A DNA stretch of 53,584 nucleotides from CAZDBA01 sp964503615 (GTDB lineage: Bacteria > Planctomycetota > Planctomycetia > Pirellulales > Pirellulaceae): assembly GCA_964503615.1 (NCBI GenBank), contig CAZDBA010000008.1, positions 1 through 53,584 on the forward strand. Direction: 5' to 3'. Position numbers and translations under genes: made by a program. Under the pieces are notes generated by a model. It made no database searches and was not told the DNA's origin. It saw nothing but the letters and a program-made list of their open reading frames with translations. Of this stretch, positions 34,460-42,967 are shown one piece after another; the stretch's first letter is position 1; each line of letters begins with the position of its first letter.

Positions 34460-37213
34460 CTACTCCGCACTATCAGAATCAGGTTCTTCAGAAGCTTCTT
34501 TTGGTTCGGCCGGCTCTGTGTCAGCCTCTGGTTTTTGCCCTTCGGTTTGCTCGTTAGCAGGGCTAGTCGCGTCGGGTGACTCGGGGCTCGAACCGATTTT
34601 TGAGTCATCGTTGTCATCGTCTTCTGGTGGGACTTTCACCACAGCGGCCAACGAGTCCCCTTCGTCCAACGCCATGATACGAACGCCCTGAGTGTTTCGC
34701 CCGATCGGTTTGATATCACTACAGGCGATACGCTGCAGTTTTCCTCGGGAGGTCATCAGCAGAATTTCGTCATCGTCGGTCACCGGCAAGATCCCGACAA
34801 CTTTACCGTTTCTGGCTGTGGTTTTAATATCGCGAACCCCTTTACCGCCTCGTTTTTGACCACGGTAACGCATTGAGCTGGAGGTTTCATCGTCGCTGTC
34901 TTCGGTATTTTTGGGGCCAAAGAAAGTCCGTTTGCCATACCCGAATTCGCATACGGTCAGCAAAGTCGCGTCAGGATCGGCGACGACCATACCTACCAAA
35001 GCGTCGTCTTTGAGTGTCACCCCTTTTACGCCGCTGGTGTTACGCCCCATCGGACGCGCGTCCGATTCGTCGAATCGAATCGCCATCCCGTTGGCTGTGG
35101 AAAGCACAATGTCGTCACCTTTTTTGGCAACCGCGATGTCAATCAGCTCGTCCTCTTCGCGCAGTTTGATCGCGATGATGCCACCTTTGCGCGGGCGACC
35201 GTATGCGGACAGCAATGTTTTCTTTACCAAGCCACTTTTGGTCGCCATCATCAAATAGTGGTCGGGAGTGGTAAAGTCACGAATGGCGCGGCAGTCAGCG
35301 ATCTTTTCGCCTTCTTCCAGCGTCAATAGATTCACGATCGCACGGCCACGAGATTCCCGACTGAGTTGCGGCAGTTGGTAGACCTTGCGCCAATAAACCC
35401 GTCCCCGGTTGGAAAAGAACAACAGGAAATCGTGAGTGCTGGCGGCAAAGACGTGTTCGATCGGATCTTCGTCCTCGCTTTTTGCGCCTTTGATTCCTTT
35501 GCCGCCTCGCTTTTGAGCGCGGTAGGTGCTGACAGGCGTTCGCTTGATGTAACCACGAGTCGAGATCGAGACGACCATGTTCTCTTCCTCGATCAAGTCT
35601 TCATCGAAGATCTCGGTAAGTTCCTCATTGGAGATAACGGTTCTACGGTCATTTGCGTACTTGCGTTTGATCTCCAGAAGATCCTCTTTGATCATATCGC
35701 GAATGATCTGTGGATCGGAAAGGATTCGCAGGTACTCTTTGATCTCGTCCAGGAACTTTTGGTGCTGCCCGCTTAGCCGCTCCTGTTCGAGGTTGACCAA
35801 CTGTCCCAGCGTCATTTTCAGGATCGCATCGGCTTGGACCGGGGTCAGGTTGTACACCTCCGCTTTGCCGCGTTCTTCCTGAAAGATACCGAACCCTTCT
35901 TCGCCAAGTGCTTTTTCCAGCATTGCCGCAGGGCATTCGATTCCCATCAGTCCCTGCTTGGCCTCAGCCTGCGTTTTCGATTTTCGGATGATTGCAATAA
36001 TCTGGTCGATGTCAGCTAATGCCAACAGTAAACCTTCGACAGTATGTTTCTGCTTGCGAGCGCGATTCAAGAGAAACTGAGTTCGCCGGCGGATCACGTT
36101 CATACGATGGCGAATGAATTCGTGCAAGAACTGCTTGATCGTCAGTTCACGCGGCTTGCCATCGACCAAAGCCAAAAAGATCATTGAGAACGAAGTCTGC
36201 AATGACGAGTACTGATACAACTGGTTCAATAGTACATGAGGATCTGCATCACTTTTTACATCGATGTGCAGTTTGACCGGGTCTTTTAGATCGGACAGGT
36301 CTTTGATGCTGGAGATCCCTTTGACTTTGTCATCTTTTACCAGTTTGGCAATTTTCTCGACAACGCCGTCGCGAGTCTGTTGGAATGGGATTTCGGAAAC
36401 GACGATCCGGAAACGGTTCTTTTTGTGTTCTACGATTTCACACTTGGCGCGCAACTGGATCGTGCTGCGACCCGTCTTGTACGCTTTGCGGATTCCGTTG
36501 CGACCACAGATGATTCCGCCCGTCGGAAAATCGGGACCAGGAAGAACTTCCATGATCTGCTCGATCGTTGTGTCTGGATCGTCGATCAACAGTTGAAGTG
36601 CATCGCAGACCTCGCCCAAATTGTGCGGAGGGATAGACGTCGCCATACTGACCGCGATACCGCTGGAGCCATTAACCAACAGGTTGGGGAACCGACTGGG
36701 AAGCACAGTAGGCTCAAGCCGGCGTTCATCGTACGTCGGTACAAAGTCAACGGTATCGAATTTGATATCGTCTAACATCAAAGCCGCGATTGGACTCAAG
36801 CGAGCTTCTGTGTATCGCATCGCAGCCGCAGGCAATCCGGCAATCGATCCGAAGTTACCTTGCTTGTCGATCAAGACATGGCGCATGTTCCATTCTTGAG
36901 CCATACGAACAAGCGTTGGGTAGATGATCGATTCACCGTGCGGGTGGTAGTTACCGCTTGTGTCACCCGAAATCTTGGCGCATTTGACTCGCGAAGCGCC
37001 CGGTGAGAGGTTGAGGTCGTTCATGGCGACCAGAATCCGCCGCTGTGACGGCTTTAGTCCATCGCGAACATCTGGCAGCGCGCGAGACACAATGACGCTC
37101 ATCGCATAGGTCAAGTAACTGCCTTTGAGCTCTTCTTCGATAGGCAGCTCGACGAAGCTCTCCTGGTTTTCTTCGCCATTGGGATTGTCAGGTCCGGAAT
37201 TATCAGTCGACAA
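34460..37213 (-). CDS. gyrA: DNA gyrase subunit A
   Basis: 917 residues. ATP-dependent negative supercoiling of DNA together with GyrB. The N-terminal breakage-reunion domain shows SYAMSV-type and DGLKPSQRRIL motifs and the catalytic Tyr134 in AMRYTEARL. The QRDR segment reads HPHGESIIYPT, so Ser83 (E. coli numbering) is kept while the Asp87 position is Pro. The C-terminal pinwheel begins with the GyrA box QKRGGKG (near 566), and a second QKRGGKG occurs near 784. A Glu/Asp/Pro-rich tail of about 50 residues ends the protein. No gyrB is in the window. Confidence 0.97.
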   Translation of the reverse strand: MSTDNSGPDNPNGEENQESFVELPIEEELKGSYLTYAMSVIVSRALPDVRDGLKPSQRRILVAMNDLNLSPGASRVKCAKISGDTSGNYHPHGESIIYPTLVRMAQEWNMRHVLIDKQGNFGSIAGLPAAAMRYTEARLSPIAALMLDDIKFDTVDFVPTYDERRLEPTVLPSRFPNLLVNGSSGIAVSMATSIPPHNLGEVCDALQLLIDDPDTTIEQIMEVLPGPDFPTGGIICGRNGIRKAYKTGRSTIQLRAKCEIVEHKKNRFRIVVSEIPFQQTRDGVVEKIAKLVKDDKVKGISSIKDLSDLKDPVKLHIDVKSDADPHVLLNQLYQYSSLQTSFSMIFLALVDGKPRELTIKQFLHEFIRHRMNVIRRRTQFLLNRARKQKHTVEGLLLALADIDQIIAIIRKSKTQAEAKQGLMGIECPAAMLEKALGEEGFGIFQEERGKAEVYNLTPVQADAILKMTLGQLVNLEQERLSGQHQKFLDEIKEYLRILSDPQIIRDMIKEDLLEIKRKYANDRRTVISNEELTEIFDEDLIEEENMVVSISTRGYIKRTPVSTYRAQKRGGKGIKGAKSEDEDPIEHVFAASTHDFLLFFSNRGRVYWRKVYQLPQLSRESRGRAIVNLLTLEEGEKIADCRAIRDFTTPDHYLMMATKSGLVKKTLLSAYGRPRKGGIIAIKLREEDELIDIAVAKKGDDIVLSTANGMAIRFDESDARPMGRNTSGVKGVTLKDDALVGMVVADPDATLLTVCEFGYGKRTFFGPKNTEDSDDETSSSMRYRGQKRGGKGVRDIKTTARNGKVVGILPVTDDDEILLMTSRGKLQRIACSDIKPIGRNTQGVRIMALDEGDSLAAVVKVPPEDDDNDDSKIGSSPESPDATSPANEQTEGQKPEADTEPAEPKEASEEPDSDSAE

Positions 37214-37568
37214 TTGTCACGTCCATTTCGTATTTGGTAAGCAGCTTTTTCCACTTAAAAAGTGAGGATTGGCTGGAGTAGATCGCTTGCAAGGGGCTTC
37301 TGATTTCGCCGGGAATTGGGTGCGATTTTACGCTCGAAATCGGCTTAAACTGGCCCCGTTTCTTGCCCCATTAGTCTATTGTTTTGGGGCAAAATTCTCA
37401 ACCGTCTGGCCAATAAAATCCACCTCGCAAACCACTGAAATTAAAGGGCTTGCAAAAAACTTTAAAAAGAGTGTTGGGGAAAATTCTCTACAATGAATAG
37501 TCGCCGAAATTATTGCATCGGAGACAACGCATTGATGTTGGTTTGGCCGTCCCAATCGATTCTGGGGC

Positions 37569-37691
37569 ATGCTTCCCTTGCCACAGAAACCGTTCAAGAA
37601 TCATCCATTGGACCAGCTGATGATCCAGATAATCGAAGATCCCAACCGGGCTACTGACACGATGATCAATCTGGCCCAAAAAGGGGTGTAG
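37569..37691 (+). CDS. Possible 40-residue small protein
   Basis: ATG 37569 to TAG 37691. The C-terminal two thirds (DQLMIQIIEDPNRATDTMIN) has a natural amphipathic-helix composition. The frame is open 33 bases further upstream but has no start there. A weak GGGG precedes the ATG. It could be a real small protein or the tail of a decayed gene; no homologue is known to me. Confidence 0.35.
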   Translation: MLPLPQKPFKNHPLDQLMIQIIEDPNRATDTMINLAQKGV

Positions 37692-37696
37692 TACAA

Positions 37697-37725
37697 AATC
37701 AGGACCGGAAATTCCGGCCCTGATT
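37697..37725 (-). terminator. Terminator of the dockerin-protein gene
   Basis: AATCAGG-x-CCGGAA pairs with TTCCGG-x-CCTGATT, a stem with one mismatch. On the minus strand it is followed by TTTTGT, 40 bases beyond the stop at 37765. Confidence 0.65.
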
Positions 37726-37764
37726 AAGCTGTGGTGACAACGTTGCCGTGTTTTGGCTGACGGT

Positions 37765-39303
37765 TTAGTTGCGCTGCAATGTGTTGACGAACGGAGCAAT
37801 ATCTTGAAAGTCAACTATTCCATTTCTGTCAAAGTCAGCATTCGCTGAATAGCTACCGCGGAGAAGTAGATTGACAAACGGGCCGATGTCTAGAAAATCG
37901 ATGGTCCCATCATTGTTAATGTCGCCAAGGATTGCATCTGCGATTGCGAGTTCGAGGTTAATGACTGCGTCCATAAAAGATTGGTCGCCACCATAGAGAA
38001 GATCTTCCCATCCAAGCTGCCATCTGTTTTCGCGAGTGCTACTTTCGCGTAGATGGTCGAAATTATCGGGGTTCGCACTTTGAATGGAAAAGAAAGCCAA
38101 CGGCGTTTGGTCTGTCTCGTTTGATGGGTTGTCATTAACAAAATCAGATGTTGTAGCATTCTGAATCATGTAAAGAACGATGTTTGAACCGCCTGGGACT
38201 TGAACCATTGTCTCAGCTCCCGCACCTTCTCCGCTTTCAAAAATGATCCTGCGGCTAGGGTGGTTCAAGCTTGCTGCTGCGTAGTCCATTTGCCCTGGAC
38301 CAATACCATCTACTGTTCCGTTATCCTCATCAGCAATAAAATACCCAAACTCATTGCCGAACTCGGCAAATCTCTGCGCCCATTCAAAGTTCAACGTATA
38401 CGTTTCGCTGCTTTGACCCGGCACAATGAGAACGCCGTTTTGGAAAGCAGCGTTGTCTGATGAACCTGGAATGGGCCCATTGATTTTTACAAACACGTCA
38501 TCGAATTGGCGAATCACTGGAACAACGGGACTGCCGGCTGCGCCACCCGAATAGTTGCCACCGATCCACAAACCTGTAGGTCTGAGTTGTTTGTCGGCTG
38601 CAAACCATTCGAGCTGTTGGTTGTCGAAGACGAGGTTATCGTCGTGCCATATCATCAAAACACCATCGGACTGTCCGGGCGAATTCCATTTCATGTAATA
38701 GCGAAATTCAATCCAACGTTCATAAGGTGGCTCAAGCGTAATCCGCTCTGCGATGACGTTAGGCGTGTAGAGATGGACAATTTCCCAATGTTCAAAGCCC
38801 TGATTTTCAAAAGCCTCATCGTATTTGTCGATTACCGTCGTGAACACATCGCCTAGCTGACCCGTATCTTCGAACACTCGAAATTGTTTCAGGTCGACCC
38901 AAGGTCGACTGTTTTCGCCGATCGGAATACCAATCGGAAGCCGGGATCGGAATCGAACTTCAATACTGTCAAAGGGTTCGCCGATCCAAGAGATGTCTCT
39001 TTGAAATTCGTCGAACTGATAATTGATCTCAAATACTTTGCCGCCTTCGGCATCGACGATATTGGAAAATTGATCGAGGGGCGGGAGGAAGTAGTTACCA
39101 CTACCAGCCAAATCACTGGCGATATCACCGTCTTCGAAATCTTCGTCGAAGATAACTGTGCCTTGGTCTTGTGGAATACGGGGAGAAAGGGCTGCAGCTT
39201 GCAACGGATGTCCCAATTCCAAAGAACAGGCCAACAGGCTCAATAGAAAAATTCTAACGCTAGAAAAACGCAATTGGTTTGTTGGGTAGTTCATTCGTTT
39301 CAC
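37765..39303 (-). CDS. Secreted protein with jelly-roll-like domain, DUF4114-like domain and C-terminal dockerin pair
   Basis: 512 residues. Start GTG 39303 with AAGGA upstream (an ATG three codons on is the alternative). A signal peptide (FSSVRIFLLSLLACSLELG) leads to a beta-rich domain resembling polysaccharide-lyase jelly rolls (WIEFRYYMKWNSPGQSDGVL). A DUF4114-like segment follows (EFGYFIADEDNGTVDG, NRWQLGWEDLLYGGDQSFMD). The end carries two dockerin type I calcium-binding repeats, GDINNDGTIDFLDIGPFV at 460 and ADFDRNGIVDFQDIAPFV at 489. Dockerins bind cohesins; no cohesin gene is visible here. It is probably extracellular and carbohydrate-related, with no catalytic residues identified. 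Confidence 0.85.
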   Translation of the reverse strand: MKRMNYPTNQLRFSSVRIFLLSLLACSLELGHPLQAAALSPRIPQDQGTVIFDEDFEDGDIASDLAGSGNYFLPPLDQFSNIVDAEGGKVFEINYQFDEFQRDISWIGEPFDSIEVRFRSRLPIGIPIGENSRPWVDLKQFRVFEDTGQLGDVFTTVIDKYDEAFENQGFEHWEIVHLYTPNVIAERITLEPPYERWIEFRYYMKWNSPGQSDGVLMIWHDDNLVFDNQQLEWFAADKQLRPTGLWIGGNYSGGAAGSPVVPVIRQFDDVFVKINGPIPGSSDNAAFQNGVLIVPGQSSETYTLNFEWAQRFAEFGNEFGYFIADEDNGTVDGIGPGQMDYAAASLNHPSRRIIFESGEGAGAETMVQVPGGSNIVLYMIQNATTSDFVNDNPSNETDQTPLAFFSIQSANPDNFDHLRESSTRENRWQLGWEDLLYGGDQSFMDAVINLELAIADAILGDINNDGTIDFLDIGPFVNLLLRGSYSANADFDRNGIVDFQDIAPFVNTLQRN

Positions 39304-39487
39304 GATTCATTCCTTAAATTGAAAATGTCTTGCGGGTTGTCGATGACCTACTTGTGAAACAATCCAATCCTTTCTGATTAGCCATTGGTATTACGATTTG
39401 TTGAGATTTTTCGCTGGCCTCGTTTACTAACCCGCAAAACACGGGTGCTGGGCAGCGCTAAACAATTGCACCACATAGAGTTGCAAT

Positions 39488-39929
39488 GTGTTGAGCATCG
39501 ATCTAAACGGCACTAAGATTGGAGACGCTGTTCTGGAGTCAATCGGACAAAACATTCCAAATCTTCAAAACTTACAATTGGTTGGTACCTCGATTACAGA
39601 TCAATCTCTAAAGGTGATTGCTGAATTCAAGCACCTGAGAACACTTGCCATTTCGTCATGCAGGCGGTTAAGTCCAGAGGCAACTCGGAAACTGGCTAGC
39701 TGCCAAAATTTGGAATCCTTAATATTTCAGGACCTAAATCTGGCGAATGACGATCTTCTATTTCTAAAACAACTCGAAAATTATCGTCTCTTATTGTGGG
39801 CAGCAATTCGATCGAGGAAGCGGGCTCAAGACAATAGAGTTCTTAGCCTTGAGGTGGGTGAACATCAACGGTATGAAACACCTTGACCAACAAGAGCTCC
39901 AGCGAGTGATCGATTCGATCAATCAGTAA
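39488..39929 (+). pseudogene. Leucine-rich-repeat gene remnant with two frameshifts
   Basis: The first frame (39488-about 39790) gives LRRs such as SIDLNGTKIGDAVLESIG and LQNLQLVGTSITDQSLKVIA. The repeat pattern then moves to a second frame (SLIVGSNSIEEAG, about 39787-39824). It moves again to a third (GLKTIEFLALRWVNINGMKH, ending LQRVIDSINQ at 39929). The 5' end also lacks a start with ribosome-binding site. Two shifts in the same direction plus a missing N-terminus point to a decayed gene. Confidence 0.7.
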
Positions 39930-40079
39930 TTTGTGGCTTGATTTAGCCTGTCAGTAGGGGCGGAATGCACATGCAACTTGGGCATTAATCAGCCGAATTT
40001 CCTTGACTCAGGTTCGGCGAGTTTTAACAATGCACCTTGAAACATTACTGGGCGATGCCCACCAACCAGCGCGGGCAGC

Positions 40080-42056
40080 ATGTTTAAACAACCGAATTCA
40101 TTCGACCATCTGGTTGACGCCGCGTTCTCACACCGAACGATCGTTCCCGTTGATTCGCTCTCTCAGCCAGTCGATATCACGGCTTACGGCGAATCGGCAC
40201 CGGTCGAAACTGAAGGTTCCATTTCCGATTTGGATCCAGAAGAAACCCGCTCACATTGCGTTGAAACGGCGACCGGCGAATTTTGGGTCGCAGGCAACAC
40301 CGTTCTGTGTGCTTGCCCAGACTGCTCGGCTCCCATGACCGTGCGTATCTCGATCGGACTAGCCGATTGTTGGCGATGCGATTGTGCAATAGAACTGACC
40401 AAGGAGCAATTGACCGCGGTCCAACAAGCAGTCGCAAACCAGACAACGCCGCCCTCCCCCGCGCGGCCTCTGTTGCCAATTCTCGATCCGGGCCAGAGTA
40501 TGTCGACAGACACAGGTTCACCGTTTGACTGGGAGCTGCCAGAAGAATCACTAAGTGGTGCGGAACGCGAACTGGCCGAGTTGACTGCTGGATCATCGAC
40601 AGCGCAATTCTTACGCAACGCGTTTTCAATGACGCCCGCATGGCTGATTAGCTTTTTGGTGCATGTACTCCTGATTTTGATTCTGGCCTTATTCGTTCTA
40701 CAGCAAACTCGTCTGTTGGACGACTCGATCATCCTTTCGACATTTACCGATGCTGAACGGAAAGAAGGTGGGGAGATCAGGATCGTGGATCTTGATCACG
40801 AATTGGTTGACGATCTTATGAACGCCAACGATATGGATTTGTCGGAGGAGGAAGCCCGTGAAGTTGTACAGAAGGCACAGGACGACGCCCAGGAATTACT
40901 GAAAGATGTAACGGCTCGTGAAAGCGTCAACGACATCAAGAAGAATATTACCACCCAGAAAGGCCCACTCGATTCCTTTGCGGCTCGTGATCCAAGAGTC
41001 CGTACCGAGGTCGTAAAAAAGGAAGGGGGAACGACGCTCACAGAGGCGTCTGTTGCACGTGGCTTGCGTTGGTTGGCAAGCGTTCAGAACGACGATGGAA
41101 GCTGGAGCCTGGAAAATTACAACCGAAGCGGTTCTAAAAATAATCGTGGTGATTCGGCTGCGACTTCCTTGGCTTTGTTGCCATTTCTGGGTGCGGGCCA
41201 AACTCATGAAAGCGGAATCTACAAAGAGAACGTCGCCAAAGGTCTGTCCTGGTTGATTGCGAATCAAGAATCGGATGGAGATCTGCGGAGCACTTCCGCG
41301 AACTGGGGCATGTACGCTCACGGGCAAGCGACGATCGTGTTGAGCGAGGCGTTTGCTTTGACAGGAGACCAGTCATTGGCCGAACCGACTCAGCTGGCAA
41401 TCAACTTTATCGAAAACGCTCAGCATCAAGAGGGAGGTTGGCGTTACAAACCAAAGCAGGTGGGCGACACCAGCGTACTGGGTTGGCAAGTCATGGCTTT
41501 GCATAGTGCCAAAGCTCCCAATATTGGAATCGAAGTTGACAAAGATGTTTTGAAACTTGCAGATTATTACCTCGATCAAGCAGCTGTTTCGAAAAAGTGG
41601 TTGCAAAAAAAGAACCTCGCTTTAAGCACCGGGACCCTTTATAGCTACATGGCCAAGCGAGACGATCCAACCCATACGATGACAGCCGAAGCGATTTTGT
41701 GTCGTTTGTACCTCGGTTGGAATCGTGACGACCCAAGAGTTATGGGAGCGGTCAGCTGGCTGCTAAAGAATCACATGCCCGATGAGGACCAGGCCAATAT
41801 TTATTATTGGTATTACGGAACTCAAGTCATGCATCACTTCGGTGGAACACCTTGGAAAAAATGGAACGAAAAGATGCGAGACCTGTTGGTCGAATCTCAA
41901 GTCACTCGGGGCAAGTTGGCTGGTAGTTGGAATCCCAGAGATTTTAAATGGGGGTCACGAGGCGAAAGAATCTATGTGACTTCGCTTGCCGTGTGTACAC
42001 TCGAAGTCTACTACCGCCATCTACCACTTTTTCAACCGATCGAATTCGAACAATGA
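40080..42056 (+). CDS. Membrane-anchored protein with zinc-ribbon-like Cys cluster and prenyltransferase-like repeats
   Basis: 658 residues. The N-terminus has a Cys cluster (Cys77, 79, 82, 97, 100, 102: VLCACPDC and DCWRCDC), probably metal-binding. One membrane helix spans about 187-208 (LISFLVHVLLILILALFVLQ). An acidic coiled region follows, then from about 325 an alpha/alpha barrel of prenyltransferase/squalene-cyclase type repeats (GLRWLASVQNDDGSWSL, GLSWLIANQESDGD, FIENAQHQEGGWRYKP). No DxDD or prenyl-binding catalytic motif is evident. This architecture is common in planctomycetes and of unknown function. The stop overlaps the folP start (ATGA). Confidence 0.82.
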   Translation: MFKQPNSFDHLVDAAFSHRTIVPVDSLSQPVDITAYGESAPVETEGSISDLDPEETRSHCVETATGEFWVAGNTVLCACPDCSAPMTVRISIGLADCWRCDCAIELTKEQLTAVQQAVANQTTPPSPARPLLPILDPGQSMSTDTGSPFDWELPEESLSGAERELAELTAGSSTAQFLRNAFSMTPAWLISFLVHVLLILILALFVLQQTRLLDDSIILSTFTDAERKEGGEIRIVDLDHELVDDLMNANDMDLSEEEAREVVQKAQDDAQELLKDVTARESVNDIKKNITTQKGPLDSFAARDPRVRTEVVKKEGGTTLTEASVARGLRWLASVQNDDGSWSLENYNRSGSKNNRGDSAATSLALLPFLGAGQTHESGIYKENVAKGLSWLIANQESDGDLRSTSANWGMYAHGQATIVLSEAFALTGDQSLAEPTQLAINFIENAQHQEGGWRYKPKQVGDTSVLGWQVMALHSAKAPNIGIEVDKDVLKLADYYLDQAAVSKKWLQKKNLALSTGTLYSYMAKRDDPTHTMTAEAILCRLYLGWNRDDPRVMGAVSWLLKNHMPDEDQANIYYWYYGTQVMHHFGGTPWKKWNEKMRDLLVESQVTRGKLAGSWNPRDFKWGSRGERIYVTSLAVCTLEVYYRHLPLFQPIEFEQ

Positions 42057-42961
42057 CGGCTGCCAAAAAGGCTCGGGGGTTGAATGTTGAATTCAACTCA
42101 AGCAGCTCTTGGAAATTGAAAACTCGCACGCTTAAGTTTGGTCGATTGCCAGTCTTGATGGGAATCGTGAATGTCACTCCCGATAGTTTTTCTGATGGCG
42201 GGCAACATGCGGGAATCGAGGAGGCAGTCGCACACGCACTGCGGCTGGTAGAAGAAGGCGCGGGTATTCTGGATATCGGCGGAGAAAGCACTCGACCGTA
42301 TAGTGAGCCTGTTTCAGTCGACGAAGAACTACGGCGTACGATCCCCGTAATCGACCAACTGGCCAACCGCACCGATGTACCGATTTCGATCGATACATCA
42401 AAGTCGGCCGTCGCACGGGCGGCGGTTAACGCAGGGGCCGAGATTATCAACGATGTGACTGGGCTGGAAGGCGATCCACAAATGGTTGAGGTTGCCCGAG
42501 AATCGGGTGCGGGCATCTGCGCCATGCACATGCAAGGCACACCGCAGACGATGCAGAACAGTCCACAGTACAACGATGTTGTAGACGAGGTTTTTGACTA
42601 CCTGAACCAGCGGCTGGAATCGTTGGTCAAGGCCGGGATCGACGCGACGAGAGTCTGCTTGGACCCCGGTATCGGTTTCGGAAAGTCTCAACTGCACAAT
42701 CTAAAACTGGTTGCAGCGGCCAGCAGGTTTCATGGATTGGGCCAGCCAATACTGGTCGGACATTCGCGCAAAGGCTTTATCGGCAAAGCGATCGGAGACC
42801 TGGAGGCCAACCGGACCGCAGGCAATCTTGCCGTAACCATGCAGTTAGCCCAGCACGGGATCCAAGTCATTCGTTTGCACGAAATCGAATCGGCCGTGCA
42901 AGCCCTCTCAGTTCTCAACGCGACTGGTGGAATCGACGGGCACGTTGAACCGAAGGCCTAG
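42053..42961 (+). CDS. folP: Dihydropteroate synthase
   Basis: Condenses p-aminobenzoate with hydroxymethyl-dihydropterin pyrophosphate in folate synthesis. 302 residues from the ATG that overlaps the preceding stop codon by ATGA. Signatures: LMGIVNVTPDSFSDGG, GAGILDIGGESTRP, PISIDTSKSAVA, INDVTGLEGDP, CLDPGIGFGK and VGHSRKGFIG. The N-terminal 25 residues are not part of the usual domain. The overlap suggests co-translation with the prenyltransferase-like-repeat protein although their functions are unrelated. It converges with the pseudopilin operon (7 bases apart). Confidence 0.96.
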   Translation: MTAAKKARGLNVEFNSSSSWKLKTRTLKFGRLPVLMGIVNVTPDSFSDGGQHAGIEEAVAHALRLVEEGAGILDIGGESTRPYSEPVSVDEELRRTIPVIDQLANRTDVPISIDTSKSAVARAAVNAGAEIINDVTGLEGDPQMVEVARESGAGICAMHMQGTPQTMQNSPQYNDVVDEVFDYLNQRLESLVKAGIDATRVCLDPGIGFGKSQLHNLKLVAAASRFHGLGQPILVGHSRKGFIGKAIGDLEANRTAGNLAVTMQLAQHGIQVIRLHEIESAVQALSVLNATGGIDGHVEPKA

Positions 42962-42967
42962 GCCGCT

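Larger units (their letters stand above)
37214..37764. other. 551-bp intergenic region between gyrA and the dockerin gene
   Basis: Contains the gyrA promoter region (AT-rich 37380-37490), a possible 40-codon plus-strand gene (37569-37691) and the terminator at 37697-37725. Nothing else recognisable. Confidence 0.5.

Noticed and set aside
41948..42052. Longer folP start
   Set aside because: The upstream 35 codons overlap the preceding gene and are unlike the family. The ATG overlapping the stop (ATGA) is the usual coupling arrangement.
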